This document shows, in pieces, positions 1 to 8,387 of a DNA stretch of 42,941 nt. Position 1 is the first letter of the stretch. Each line of letters opens with the position of its first letter. Position numbers and translations under genes: made by a program. The notes beneath the pieces are model-generated. The model ran no database searches. It had not been told where the DNA came from and saw only the letters and a program-made list of their open reading frames with translations. The stretch spans positions 1-42,941 of the forward strand of contig NZ_QLJH01000027.1 in NCBI RefSeq assembly GCF_003951315.1. Reading direction: 5' to 3'. This DNA comes from Sphingomonas sp. S-NIH.Pt15_0812. Lineage in GTDB: Bacteria; Pseudomonadota; Alphaproteobacteria; Sphingomonadales; Sphingomonadaceae.

Positions 1-771
1 GGGCGGCGGGGGCGGTGCGCCGTCCCGCAGTTCCTGCGCCTCGACCATGGTCGGCCGCGTCGCGTCGCCATAGCTCGGCCAGCCGGCGAGCACGTCGGTG
101 CGGCAGACGCGCGCGGTCGGATCGATGATCTTCACCTGACCCAGTCGCGTGCCGCTGGCCTCGGCCGCCGTGCGGGCGCGGCGGGTGGCATCGCGGATCG
201 CTTCGTTCGCCAGCGCCGAGCGGGTCTTGTTGTCCGGCTCCAGCGTGAAGAACACCGTGCCGACCGAGGTCGGCTGCGCCGCCAGCACGTTGTTATAGGT
301 GGATTCGAGCGCGGCGATATCGCGCACCTCGATCTCGATCGCGGCCGTCACCTCGTAACGGTCGATCCGGTCGGCGCGTTCGTTGTCGACCATATTGCCC
401 GCCTTGTCGCGATACTGGTCGTAGAGCGGCCGGGTGTCGACCGTGGTGGTCAGCCGCACCCGGTCCGCGCCGGTGGCCCGCAGCGCCGCATCGAGGCTGG
501 CGACCTTGCGCATCGCGGCGGCGGCGGCGCTGGCCGAATCGCGATCGACCGCGCTGAACCGGGCGGTGAAGCGCGCACGGTTGGCGGGCAGGTCGACCCG
601 CACCGCCCCCAGCGAGGCGATCACCGGCTCGCGCATCCACCAGGGCGCGGGGATGTAGCGCGATCCGATCTCGGCGGGGGGCGGCTGGACCTGCGCCAGG
701 GCCGGGGCCCCGAGGCCGGACAGCGAGCCGATCCCCATCATCGCCGCCGCTTCGATTCGCCGCATCGCCAT
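1..771 (-). CDS. SIMPL domain (DUF541) protein, 3' end outside window
   Basis: The gene reads leftward and runs off the left edge, so about 257 residues are visible and the C-terminus is missing. The start ATG at 771 has a strong AGGAGG ribosome site four bases upstream. The N-terminus has an Arg-containing start, a hydrophobic stretch and an Ala-Leu-Ala-Gln cleavage-like site near residue 26, so it is probably exported. The rest fits the SIMPL/DUF541 family: a mixed alpha/beta region with a TTVDTRPLYD segment, 'RYEVTAAIEIEVRD', and an 'ANEAIRDATRRARTAAEASG' helix typical of the family. SIMPL proteins are periplasmic or envelope proteins of poorly defined function, named after a mouse signalling protein. 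Family assignment is fairly secure; no specific role is claimed. Confidence 0.8.
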   Translation of the reverse strand, partial: MAMRRIEAAAMMGIGSLSGLGAPALAQVQPPPAEIGSRYIPAPWWMREPVIASLGAVRVDLPANRARFTARFSAVDRDSASAAAAAMRKVASLDAALRATGADRVRLTTTVDTRPLYDQYRDKAGNMVDNERADRIDRYEVTAAIEIEVRDIAALESTYNNVLAAQPTSVGTVFFTLEPDNKTRSALANEAIRDATRRARTAAEASGTRLGQVKIIDPTARVCRTDVLAGWPSYGDATRPTMVEAQELRDGAPPPPP

Positions 772-795
772 GTCCCTCCTGATGATCCGGCGAGA

Positions 796-811
796 CTAGG
801 CAAGCGCCTAG
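796..811. repeat. small perfect hairpin in the intergenic region
   Basis: CTAGGC (796-801), loop AAGC, GCCTAG (806-811), with a further GCCTAG copy at 817-822. It lies between the divergent SIMPL and lipoprotein genes, so it could be an operator or a small structured leader. A separate direct repeat CCTATGAT occurs at 853 and 871. Function unknown. Confidence 0.35.
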
Positions 812-892
812 CCGCCGCCTAGCGATTTCATGGCTGCCGCGCGGCAACCCCTGGCCTATGATCGCGTTGACCTATGATAACAGGAGGACCCG

Positions 893-1249
893 ATGACCCG
901 TTTGCTCGTGCCCGCCGCCGCCCTGCTGATGCTGAGCGCCTGCGGATCACCGCAGCAGAATACCGCCGTGGCGACGAACACCATCGCCGCACCCGAGGAC
1001 GACTATGTCGCCAAGGTCCGCGCCTTGCCAAAACGCCAGCAGCAGGGCGTCTTCCTGCGCGCGATCCGCGACGACGGCCGCGACTGCCAGGACGTAACCG
1101 CGGCGCAGGAAGTCGGCACCATCGACAGTGCCCCGACCTGGGCGGTGACCTGCGACAAGCAAACGCGCTGGCTGGTCGCGATCAAGGCCGACGGCATCGC
1201 CACCGTCATCGCCCCTTCCGAATTGCCGCCCACCCAGCCCAAGGACTGA
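893..1249 (+). CDS. small putative lipoprotein, hypothetical
   Basis: A 118-residue protein. The start ATG follows a clear AGGAGG site about five bases away. The first 17 residues form a lipoprotein signal peptide (Arg, then a Leu/Ala-rich core) ending in the lipobox LSAC, with Cys17 as the predicted lipidated residue followed by Gly-Ser. Gly at +2 does not suggest inner-membrane retention. The mature part has two further Cys residues (in 'RDCQDV' and 'VTCDKQ') that could form a disulfide in the periplasm. I do not recognise a named domain. It stands alone, divergent from the SIMPL gene and convergent with the plsC operon. The lipoprotein call is well supported; function is unknown. Confidence 0.75.
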   Translation: MTRLLVPAAALLMLSACGSPQQNTAVATNTIAAPEDDYVAKVRALPKRQQQGVFLRAIRDDGRDCQDVTAAQEVGTIDSAPTWAVTCDKQTRWLVAIKADGIATVIAPSELPPTQPKD

Positions 1250-1256
1250 GCCGGGG

Positions 1257-1958
1257 TCAGTCGAGGCGTTCCAGGGCGTTGATCCCGCGATGGATCAGCG
1301 CCTCCGCCTCGCGCCGTGGCAGACCGGCGGGCACCGCCTCGCCATAGCGGAGCGTGATGACGCCCGGCCGCTTCAGCCCCTTGCGCGGCCAGCATAGCCC
1401 GCTGTCGGTGGCGATGGGCACGCAGGGCAGGTCAAGCGCGCCGTAGAGGCCGGCGAAACCGGGTTTCAGCGGCGGCGTCTCGCCCGGTGCGACGCGGGTG
1501 CCCTCCGGGAAGATCAGCACCGAGCGCCCGTCCGCCTTGGCGTGGCGCGCAGCCTTGATCATCTGGCGCAGCGCCCCGGCCGAGGCCTCGCGGTCCACGG
1601 GGATCGCGCCATAGCGCAGCGCGGCCCAGCCCCAGACCGGGATGTTCGCCAACTCGCGTTTCAGCACCATCGCCGCACCGTCCAGCCGCATCTGCAACTC
1701 CAGCGTCTCCCACATCGCCTGGTGCTTGGCGGCGTAGAGCACGGGGCTGGCCGGCCGCACGCCCTCCACGGCCACGCGGATGCCCAATATCCAGCGGACC
1801 ATATGATGGTGGAACCGCGTCCAGGCGGTGGCGTGGCGGATCATCGCGCGCTGCCCGAACAGCGCCGACACCGGCGCCAGCCCGACGATCACGAACGAGC
1901 CGATGCCGAAGAACAGGGTGAAGAGGAGATTGCGCAACAGGATCACAGGCCGATCCAT
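1257..1958 (-). CDS. plsC: 1-acyl-sn-glycerol-3-phosphate acyltransferase (PlsC family)
   Basis: A 233-residue inner-membrane acyltransferase that would convert lysophosphatidic acid to phosphatidic acid in phospholipid synthesis. An N-terminal hydrophobic segment (about residues 8-35) is followed by the acyltransferase motifs. Block I is H79-x4-E84 within 'KHQAMWE', the Glu variant I associate with alphaproteobacterial members in place of the usual H-x4-D. Block III is FPEGTR at 150-155. A 'GAIPVDRE' segment (118-125) matches the motif between them. The gene is the last of the leftward run ftsE-ftsX-ydcF-plsC and overlaps the 3' end of the ydcF-like gene by 16 bases, so it is very likely co-transcribed. 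A related acyl acceptor cannot be excluded. Confidence 0.87.
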   Translation of the reverse strand: MDRPVILLRNLLFTLFFGIGSFVIVGLAPVSALFGQRAMIRHATAWTRFHHHMVRWILGIRVAVEGVRPASPVLYAAKHQAMWETLELQMRLDGAAMVLKRELANIPVWGWAALRYGAIPVDREASAGALRQMIKAARHAKADGRSVLIFPEGTRVAPGETPPLKPGFAGLYGALDLPCVPIATDSGLCWPRKGLKRPGVITLRYGEAVPAGLPRREAEALIHRGINALERLD

Positions 1959-2473
1959 AAGGCGATGCGGCGCAGGAGCAATTTGTTATATTCGTTGACC
2001 AGCGTGGCGAGGCGCGGCGTCCCCGGCACCCCGTCGCCCAGCACCACGACATTGCGGCCGAGCGCCGCGGCCAGCTCCATCCTGGCGCGCGGCAGATGCC
2101 AGTCGGAGGTGACCAGCCGGATGCTGCGATAGCCGTGCCGCCGCACCCAGCCGGACGTTTCCTCGGCATTGGAGCGGGTGTCGACCGCCTCCGCGCCCAG
2201 ATCGACGCAACAGGCGAACAGCGCCGTCGATCCGGGATAGGTGCGCGCCAGGTCGACGGCGCGGACGCCGGGGGCGACGCCGGTGATCAGCATCCGCCGC
2301 GCTTCGTGCCGGCGCATCAGCGCGAGTCCGCGATCGATCCGCCCCGCGCCGCCCGTCGGCACGACGATGGCGTCGGTGGTGTTGCCCTCCAGCGGCTTGG
2401 GGAGGAGCAGCATGAACGCCGCGAAGCCCAGGCACCAGCCGATCGTGGCGAAGGCGAACAGCCGCGCGATCAC
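1943..2473 (-). CDS. YdcF/SanA-like DUF218 family protein
   Basis: A 176-residue protein with one N-terminal membrane anchor (about residues 5-25) and a DUF218 fold. Signature segments are 'VVPTGG' near residue 37, 'SNAEET' and 'TSDWHLPRA', the last matching the conserved T-S-x-H-x-x-R block. Family members (ElyC, SanA, YdcF) are linked to envelope integrity, but the reaction is not established. The start is GTG, overlapping the ftsX stop as GTGA, so translation is coupled to ftsX. This gene directly downstream of ftsX is an order I recall from sphingomonads. Function beyond an envelope role is inference. Confidence 0.82.
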   Translation of the reverse strand: MIARLFAFATIGWCLGFAAFMLLLPKPLEGNTTDAIVVPTGGAGRIDRGLALMRRHEARRMLITGVAPGVRAVDLARTYPGSTALFACCVDLGAEAVDTRSNAEETSGWVRRHGYRSIRLVTSDWHLPRARMELAAALGRNVVVLGDGVPGTPRLATLVNEYNKLLLRRIALWIGL

Positions 2474-3348
2474 AGCGTCCGCCGCAACGCCCGGGTGACG
2501 GTCCAGCGCGCCGCCAGCGTCGCCACCCCCATGAACAGGAAGGGTAAAGTGGCGAGCAGCGCCCAGTCGAGTGGCGCCAGCAGGATGCCGCCGAGCAGTT
2601 CGGAGCCGAGCCGCGACAATTGCCCACCGACCAGCGCGGCCATCCCCATGGCGGCGGCGGTGCCGACCAGTCCGCCCAGCGCCGCGTCGCGCACGATCCG
2701 CCGCTGGAACAGCCGGGCGACCTGGATATCGGTGGAGCCGAGCATATGCATCACCTCGATCGTCGCGCGATGCGCCTCCAGCCCGGCGCGCGCGGTCAGC
2801 ACCACGACGATCGCGGTGGCCAGCGCGAGCAGCGCGACCAGCGCCGCCGCCAGCCAGGTCAGCGTCCGCATCAGCCCGCTGACCGGCGACATCCAGCTCT
2901 GGTGCCGGTCGACGCGCGCCAGCGGGCTCGCGGCGCGAACCCGATCGGCGACTCGCGCCACGCTGGCGTCGGTCGAATCGCGCAGATCGACATCGATCAT
3001 CGCCGGCACCGGCAATTCCCCATCGTCCGCCGCCTCGCCCAGCCAGGGGCGGAGCAGCTGGACCAGATCGGCGCGGGGCACCGGCACGGCGCGCGTCACC
3101 TCCGGCATCCGCCGCAGTCGCGCCAGCACCATGGTCGCGGCGGCATCGCTGGCGCGCGCATCGCCGCCGACCAGCTGCACGGTCAGCCGCCCGGCCAATT
3201 GCCGGTCGAGCAGCCGCCCGGCGCTGGCGGTGCCAAGACCCAGGGCCGCGGCCAGCACGGTCAGGAACAGCATGATCGCCATCACCCAGACCATGGCGCG
3301 CAGGCCGCGCGCCTCGTCCAGCACCCGCGCGGTGCGATTTTCGCTCAT
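2470..3348 (-). CDS. ftsX: cell division protein FtsX
   Basis: A 292-residue permease-like partner of FtsE. The open frame continues far upstream, but the true start is the ATG at 3348, which overlaps the ftsE stop as ATGA. It shows a first membrane helix (about 20-40), a periplasmic domain, and three more hydrophobic helices in the C-terminal half ('TWLAAALVALLALATAIVVV', one around 'GLVGTAAAMGMAALVG', one near the end), the usual FtsX topology. FtsEX sits at the septum and controls peptidoglycan hydrolase activity during division. The family is poorly conserved, so the call rests on topology plus position behind ftsE. Confidence 0.87.
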   Translation of the reverse strand: MSENRTARVLDEARGLRAMVWVMAIMLFLTVLAAALGLGTASAGRLLDRQLAGRLTVQLVGGDARASDAAATMVLARLRRMPEVTRAVPVPRADLVQLLRPWLGEAADDGELPVPAMIDVDLRDSTDASVARVADRVRAASPLARVDRHQSWMSPVSGLMRTLTWLAAALVALLALATAIVVVLTARAGLEAHRATIEVMHMLGSTDIQVARLFQRRIVRDAALGGLVGTAAAMGMAALVGGQLSRLGSELLGGILLAPLDWALLATLPFLFMGVATLAARWTVTRALRRTL

Positions 3349-4046
3349 GCCGCCGCCGTCGGGAAGCGCAGTACCCCGGTCGGGTCGTGCAGCCGGCCGC
3401 GATCCAGCCGCATCATCTGCGCCTGGGGCAGGCGGGTGAGCAGGTGCAGGTCGTGGGTGGCGACGACGACCGTGGTGCCCAGCTTGCCGAGCGAGCCGAA
3501 CAGATGGATCAGCCGGTCGGCCATTTCGGGGTCGACATTGCCGGTCGGCTCGTCGGCGACGAGCAGTTCGGGCCGGGCGATCACCGCGCGCGCGATGGCG
3601 ACGCGCTGCTGCTCGCCGCCCGACAGCGTCGCCGGCCGCGCCTCCGCCCGGTCGGCGAGACCGACCCAGGCCAGCATCTCGCGCACCGCCTCGTTGATCT
3701 CGGGCACGGGCATCCCGGCGACGTGCAGCGGCAGCGCGATATTGTCCCAGGCGGACAGATGCGGGACCAGCCGGAAATCCTGGAACACCACGCCGATGCG
3801 GCGGCGAAAGCCGGGCAGCCGGTCGCGCGGCAGCACCACCGCATCCTCGCCGAACAGGCGGATGATCCCCCGGCTGGGCCGCTGCGCCAGATATATGAGT
3901 CGCAGCAGCGAGGTCTTGCCCGCGCCGCTGGCCCCGGTCAGGAAATAGAATGCGCCGGACTGCAGCGAGAAGCTGACGTCGCTCAGCGTTTCCGCGCCCG
4001 AGCCGTAGCGCAAGCCGACATTTTCGAACTGCACGATCGTCGCCAT
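3345..4046 (-). CDS. ftsE: cell division ATP-binding protein FtsE
   Basis: A 233-residue ABC ATPase, standard length for FtsE. Walker A is GASGAGKTS (38-46), the ABC signature LSGGEQQR (141-148), Walker B LLVADEP (161-167), and the switch His is in 'VVVATHD'. The Q-loop sits in 'VVFQDFRLVPHLS'. It hydrolyses ATP to drive FtsX conformational change at the divisome. It is the first gene of the leftward operon and ends in an ATGA overlap with ftsX. It diverges from the zinc-ribbon gene across about 145 bases, which should hold both promoters; no convincing consensus promoter was identified by eye. Confidence 0.95.
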   Translation of the reverse strand: MATIVQFENVGLRYGSGAETLSDVSFSLQSGAFYFLTGASGAGKTSLLRLIYLAQRPSRGIIRLFGEDAVVLPRDRLPGFRRRIGVVFQDFRLVPHLSAWDNIALPLHVAGMPVPEINEAVREMLAWVGLADRAEARPATLSGGEQQRVAIARAVIARPELLVADEPTGNVDPEMADRLIHLFGSLGKLGTTVVVATHDLHLLTRLPQAQMMRLDRGRLHDPTGVLRFPTAAA

Positions 4047-4191
4047 GGGTGGAAAGGGCCATTACATGCCCGTGGCGAGGCTTCAAGCCGGTGGCTGCGC
4101 TGCTTGAACGCTTGCCACGCGCGGCACGGGCATGGCACATCGGCCGGATCGTGCCACGGGGGGTGGCCCATCGGCGAAGCGTGCATCCATA

Positions 4192-4977
4192 ATGATCCTC
4201 GAATGTCCCGAATGCCGCACCCGTTACCTGGTGCCCGACAGTGCGATCGGGGCGGAGGGGCGGACCGTCCGCTGCGCCAATTGCCGGCACAGCTGGTTTC
4301 AGGAATTGCCGCCGCCCGATGCGCCGCCATCGCCACTGGTGCCCGACCTGATCGCGGCCACGGCTCCGGGGGCGGGCGATTCGGAGCCGCAGGGCTATGC
4401 GCCCGCGCCAGCGATCGCACCGGGCAGCGAGACCTGGACCGCGCCGGCCCCGACGCGTCCCTTCTCGCCGCCGCCGCCGATCGTGCCGCCGCCCGGCGGC
4501 TATGACGCGCATGTCCAGCGGCCGCAGCCCCGCCGCCCGCGCCGCAACCCGGCGCGGCGCTGGACGATCCTGGCGGTGCTGGCCGGCCTGTTGATGCTCA
4601 TCGGCGCGGGGGCGATCCTGTGGTCGGGCGCACCGGGCCTCGCCAGCCGCATCGGTCTCGCCTTCGGGACGGATCAGACGCCGCTGCGCTTCGTGCGCGG
4701 GCCGGTCGAGCGGCGCGAGCTGGAGAACGGCTCCGAATTGTTCGCGGTCAGCGGGCAGGTCATCAACCCGACCGGCAGCGAACAGCGCGTCCCCGACATC
4801 CTGGTCGAACTGAAGGACGCGCCCGGCACCAAGGGGCGCACCGTCTATAGCTGGACGATCACGCCGCAGCGGCGGATGCTCGCCCCTGGCGCCAGCCTGG
4901 ATTTCAACTCCGCCAAGCTCGACGTGCCGGCCAATTCGCGCCAGCTCGACCTCAGCTTCGTCGGCGACGGCAGCTGA
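4192..4977 (+). CDS. MJ0042-type zinc-ribbon and DUF3426 membrane protein
   Basis: A 261-residue protein. The frame opens upstream at 4132, but the start is set at ATG 4192 because the MJ0042 zinc ribbon begins immediately: C5-x2-C8 and C28-x2-C31 in 'ILECPECRTRYLVP...VRCANCRHSWFQ'. A Pro-rich linker (about 35-115) follows, then an Arg-rich stretch and one membrane helix (about 124-143). The C-terminal part (about 150-261) resembles DUF3426. The protein should have a cytoplasmic zinc ribbon and a periplasmic C-terminal domain. It is divergent from ftsE and followed by tRNA-Leu. Function is not established for the family. Confidence 0.85.
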   Translation: MILECPECRTRYLVPDSAIGAEGRTVRCANCRHSWFQELPPPDAPPSPLVPDLIAATAPGAGDSEPQGYAPAPAIAPGSETWTAPAPTRPFSPPPPIVPPPGGYDAHVQRPQPRRPRRNPARRWTILAVLAGLLMLIGAGAILWSGAPGLASRIGLAFGTDQTPLRFVRGPVERRELENGSELFAVSGQVINPTGSEQRVPDILVELKDAPGTKGRTVYSWTITPQRRMLAPGASLDFNSAKLDVPANSRQLDLSFVGDGS

Positions 4978-5077
4978 GGCCCCAAGAAAAACGCATTGGG
5001 GGGAGTTGCGGGGGTGCGGATGCCTTGCTAAAGGCACCCGCCTACCGAATGCCGGGTTGCCCGGTGTTCTGACATGT

Positions 5078-5164
5078 GCGGTCATGGCGGAATTGGTAGA
5101 CGCGCAACGTTGAGGTCGTTGTGGCCGAAAGGCCGTGGAAGTTCGAGTCTTCTTGACCGCACCA
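5078..5164 (+). tRNA. tRNA-Leu, anticodon GAG
   Basis: A class II tRNA. The acceptor stem is GCGGTCA paired with TGACCGC, then discriminator A and an encoded CCA (5162-5164). The D-arm carries the usual AATTGGTAGA. The anticodon arm is CAACG-TTGAGGT-CGTTG, giving GAG. The long variable arm (TGGCCGAAAGGCCGT) forms a hairpin as expected for leucine. The T-arm is GGAAG-TTCGAGT-CTTCT with one G-U pair. A short hairpin CCCCG-CATGA-CGGGG follows at 5168-5182. No integrase or attachment-site duplication is visible next to it. Confidence 0.96.
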
Positions 5165-5361
5165 TCGCCCCGCATGACGGGGACGCCGGCCGGGCCGGAT
5201 CGTCACAGTGATACACGCAGTTCGACAGCGCGCCGGATGGGGCGTGGCGAGTTCCGGCAGGTCGTCATGCTATGAAGCGGCTGGTCCCGTTGCGGCGGAT
5301 GCGACGCCCCGGATCGCTCCGCCATGCGCGCGGAGGCGATCCGCGCTGAGGGGGGCAGACG

Positions 5362-6444
5362 CTATCGCATCAGCCCCGCCGCCCGCAGCGCCTGTTCGAT
5401 CGTCGCTTGGACGCCGCTCGCGACCGGCGCCGGATCGACTTTCCGTGCACCGGGCCGGGGTGCGGCCCGCTCCATTTGCGCGCTGGCGGCGGGGATCAAT
5501 CCCCAGTCCCGCGCCAGCCGCGCGGTGCTTGCGACACCGACATCGATCATGTGCGGTCCGGCCGCGCCCAGTTCGTCCGGTCCATGCGGGTCGATCGGCA
5601 CGCCATGGCCCAGGCCGGTGATCGTCCACTCCTCGACCAGCGGTTTGCCATCCGGCCCGGTCCAGGTCCGGTGCGACCAGTTGCGATCGGCCTCCACCGT
5701 GGCCGGGGCGGGCGGCAGCTCATAGGCGGCCAGCCATTGCCGGGTCAGCGCGTCGCGATTGGCGAGCACCACGGTCGAATCGCTGGTGCCATGCCAGATC
5801 GCCACGCGGGGCCGCCGCACGGGGCGGGGGGCGGCCCCGCGCACCGCGGCCCCGGCCGCCGCGTCGCCGGGCAGGCCGTGGCCGCGCATCCGGTCCAGCG
5901 CCTGCGGCACGGTGGCGGCGGTGGCATGGGGCAGGCCGGCGAAGATCGCGCCGGCCACGAACAGTTCCGGCCAGGCGGCGAGCATGGTGGCGGTCATCGC
6001 CCCGCCAGCGGACAGGCCGGTGACATGGACGCGGGCCGGGTCCAGTCCGTGCCGCAGGATCATCGCCTGGATCATCTGCGCGATCGATTCGGCCTCGCCG
6101 CCATGCCGGGCGATGTCGGACGGCACGAACCAGTTGAAGCAGAGATTGGCATTGTTCTCGCGTCGCTGCTCGGGGAACAGCAGGGCGAACCCGGCCGCGT
6201 CCGCCAGCGTCGACCAGCCCGTGCCCCGGTCATAGACGCTGGCGGACTGGGTGCAGCCATGCAGGCACACGACCAGGGGAGCACCCGGCGGCAAATCGGC
6301 CGGCACATGGCAGCGCGCCCGTAACGCGCCAGGATTGCTGCCGAAATCCGTCATATCGGTCAGGTGGTCGCCGCCGGTGTCCCCGGGCATGGTCATGCCG
6401 GATTGTCGCGCCAAGCGCGAAAGCGTATCGGATAGGTTGCGCAT
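5362..6444 (-). CDS. PHB depolymerase family esterase (alpha/beta hydrolase)
   Basis: A 360-residue alpha/beta hydrolase of the short-chain polyhydroxyalkanoate depolymerase/LpqC family. The open frame extends to 6498, but ATG 6444 has a GAGGAG site and fits the family N-terminus. Key features are 'VVCLHGCTQ' (oxyanion region), the lipase box GLSAGG with Ser145, a probable acid at Asp222 in 'WHGTSDSTV', and His280 in 'GLGHGVP'. No signal peptide is visible, so it may be intracellular or exported by a non-Sec route. The family hydrolyses polyester or other ester bonds; the real substrate is unknown. A C-terminal tail (about 310-360) is Ala/Pro/Arg-rich. It is a single gene, convergent with nothing close. 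Confidence 0.87.
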   Translation of the reverse strand: MRNLSDTLSRLARQSGMTMPGDTGGDHLTDMTDFGSNPGALRARCHVPADLPPGAPLVVCLHGCTQSASVYDRGTGWSTLADAAGFALLFPEQRRENNANLCFNWFVPSDIARHGGEAESIAQMIQAMILRHGLDPARVHVTGLSAGGAMTATMLAAWPELFVAGAIFAGLPHATAATVPQALDRMRGHGLPGDAAAGAAVRGAAPRPVRRPRVAIWHGTSDSTVVLANRDALTRQWLAAYELPPAPATVEADRNWSHRTWTGPDGKPLVEEWTITGLGHGVPIDPHGPDELGAAGPHMIDVGVASTARLARDWGLIPAASAQMERAAPRPGARKVDPAPVASGVQATIEQALRAAGLMR

Positions 6445-6699
6445 GACAGTCTCCTCGACCGGCCAGCCAGGGTGCATCGCATCGGCCCGCCCAATCAAAG
6501 GATATGGGGCTTATGCTGCGCTGCACAATAGCCGCAGCACGATGTCATGATGGTGCTCATGGACTCGGGGCCATCCGACGGGGTGTGTCGGACCTCCATA
6601 TCCTGTCGTGATGATCCGATTCGAGGGCAACAGATCGCAGGACGTCGGCGACGGGCGGACGCACCGCTCTTCCAAGCGTCACCCAAGCTGGTAAGGATC

Positions 6700-7269
6700 G
6701 TGATCGATCGCCCGCCCCCGTTTCCGGAGTATCCCTTGGCCCAGAGCCCGATTGCCGACCCTGCCGCCGAGGATGCGGTGCGGGCGCGGTTCCTGCAGCA
6801 GATGCGGTTGGTGCCGGGGGCCGTGGCGATCGTCGCGACCGCTTTGGGCACGCGGCGGACCGGGCTGGTCGCGACCGCCTGGAACTCGCTCTGCGCCGAT
6901 CCGCCGATGCTGCTCGCCTGCATCAACCGCCGCTCCAGCGCGCATCCGATCGTCGCCGATGCGCGGGCGTTCAGCATCAACCTGCTCGCCGCCGATCATG
7001 CCGAGACCGTCGCGATCTTCTCGGCCCGGCGGGGGCTGGACGGCGCGGACCGCTTCGTGCCCGGCGCGTGGACGGACGGGCCGGGCGGGCAGCCGCTGCT
7101 CAACGATGCGGTCGCCGCGTTCGAATGCGAACTCGACGACCTGCATGATTATGGCACGCACAGCATCCTGATCGGCCGAGTCGGGGCGATGCGATCGCGC
7201 GCCGATGCCCCGGCCATGCTCTATCTGGACGGCGGCTTCGCCTCCGCCGTGCTGGCCCCGCGCGATTGA
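6700..7269 (+). CDS. flavin reductase family protein
   Basis: A 189-residue protein in the FMN-binding split-barrel flavin reductase family, which reduces FMN/FAD with NAD(P)H, usually to supply a partner monooxygenase. The core starts around 'MRLVPGAVAIVATALGTRRTGLVATAWNS' and continues with 'PPMLLACINRRSSAHPIV', 'AFSINLLAADHAETVAIFS' and 'FECELDDLHDYGTHSILIGRV', all typical of the fold. The frame is open from 6547, but the GTG at 6700 has an AAGGA site and gives a normal family length; a TTG at 6736 is an alternative. No monooxygenase partner is adjacent. The start is uncertain; the family is not. Confidence 0.85.
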   Translation: MIDRPPPFPEYPLAQSPIADPAAEDAVRARFLQQMRLVPGAVAIVATALGTRRTGLVATAWNSLCADPPMLLACINRRSSAHPIVADARAFSINLLAADHAETVAIFSARRGLDGADRFVPGAWTDGPGGQPLLNDAVAAFECELDDLHDYGTHSILIGRVGAMRSRADAPAMLYLDGGFASAVLAPRD

Positions 7270-7476
7270 CCATTCCACGTTGAAATCTTCGCAACTGCGG
7301 CAAGAATTGGATCGGAAGGCGGATTGCCCCTGATCGGCACTCTATTGCGCCAGCGAAGATGAGGAGCCGTTATCCGTCTCGGCCAAGATTTCGTCAGACT
7401 CCGCTTGCCAGTCGGACAATTTACGCGCAGCATCCCCATTCCAACAGAACCAATGGTTCGGGGGAGAGGATTGCCC

Positions 7477-7593
7477 ATGATCTATGTCGAGATCCTGATC
7501 GGATGTCTGGCCGCCGCGACGGTGCTGACCCCGGTGGTGATGGCCGTGACGATGAAGAAGGCGGACAAGGCGGGAACCCGCCCGATCCCCTGA
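7477..7593 (+). CDS. 38-residue putative membrane peptide
   Basis: A short frame with a start ATG at 7477 preceded by GGGGGAGAGG at about eight bases. The peptide has one hydrophobic segment (about residues 4-26, 'VEILIGCLAAATVLTPVVMAV') followed by a basic tail (MKKADKAG). The upstream extension to 7405 has no ribosome site and non-protein-like residues, so the shorter start is preferred. It lies between the flavin reductase and the oppositely oriented hydrolase. Such one-helix peptides are often real but poorly annotated. No family recognised. Confidence 0.55.
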   Translation: MIYVEILIGCLAAATVLTPVVMAVTMKKADKAGTRPIP

Positions 7594-7600
7594 TCCCCGG

Positions 7601-8350
7601 TCAGCGTTGCGCCAGGGTGCGCGCGAACAGGGCGAACATCCAGCCGGTGGCCTGCGCGAACAGCGCCGGGTCGTAGCGCGGCCCTTCGTCGCGCAGAAAG
7701 GCGTGGGCGGCGTTCACCTCATGCCATTCATAGCGGGCCTCGACCGCCTCCAGCCGTGCGCGAATCGCCTCTCGGCCGGGGAAGGGCACATGCGGGTCCT
7801 GTCGCCCCCAGACGAACAGCGTCTCGCCGCTCAGCTCGCCTAGCCGGGCCAGGCTGTCGTCCTGCTTGCCCGCGCCGAGCGTGCCGGAATGCACGTCGGT
7901 GGGATAGAAGAGCGCCGCCGCCCCAACGCGGGGGTCGAACGCGGCCCGCAGCGCCAGATGTCCGCCCAAGCAGACGCCGACGCTGCCCAGCCGCCCGGTG
8001 CAGGCGGGATGCCGGGCCAGCAGGTCGAGCACCAGCGCCGCGTCCGCGTCGAACCCGGCGACGGGCTTCGTGATCTTCAGCGCATTGCCGCGATCCGTAC
8101 CCGGCTGGTCATAGGCGAGCACGGTGCCCGGCGCTTCATATTCATGATAGACTTCGGGCACCGCGACGACGAAGCCATGGCCGGCGATATAGGCGGCCAG
8201 CCGCCGGATCGGCGCGGTCACCTGATAGATTTCGGAGAACAGGACCAGCCCCGGAAACCGGCCGGGCAAAGCGGGGCGGAATAGATGCGTCCGCATCACC
8301 CCGCCATCGCCGGTGGGGACATCCTCATGTTCGTCGCTGCGCAGGATCAT
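7601..8350 (-). CDS. dienelactone hydrolase family protein
   Basis: A 249-residue alpha/beta hydrolase. The start ATG 8350 is chosen over an upstream frame extension because it has AAGGAG at seven bases and the family N-terminus. The catalytic triad of the dienelactone hydrolase family is visible: nucleophile Cys127 in 'GVCLGG', Asp185 in 'WGRQDPHVP' and His216 in 'NAAHAFLRDE'. Archetypes hydrolyse dienelactone to maleylacetate in chloroaromatic breakdown, but many members act on other esters. It lies 37 bases from the stop of the SDR gene upstream in the same direction, so the two are probably co-transcribed. The substrate is not predicted. Confidence 0.88.
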   Translation of the reverse strand: MILRSDEHEDVPTGDGGVMRTHLFRPALPGRFPGLVLFSEIYQVTAPIRRLAAYIAGHGFVVAVPEVYHEYEAPGTVLAYDQPGTDRGNALKITKPVAGFDADAALVLDLLARHPACTGRLGSVGVCLGGHLALRAAFDPRVGAAALFYPTDVHSGTLGAGKQDDSLARLGELSGETLFVWGRQDPHVPFPGREAIRARLEAVEARYEWHEVNAAHAFLRDEGPRYDPALFAQATGWMFALFARTLAQR

Positions 8351-8387
8351 GGCCGTACTCCTTGTGGTGGGGAAGCGGGGCCGGCCC

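Noticed and set aside
5078..5164. tRNA-Leu as an integration site
   Set aside because: No integrase, no repeated tRNA 3' end and no foreign genes next to it.
2470..5175. A 901-codon leftward frame covering ftsX and far beyond
   Set aside because: Only the part from ATG 3348 is ftsX; the upstream part is high-GC antisense of ftsE and the zinc-ribbon gene and has no protein-like features.
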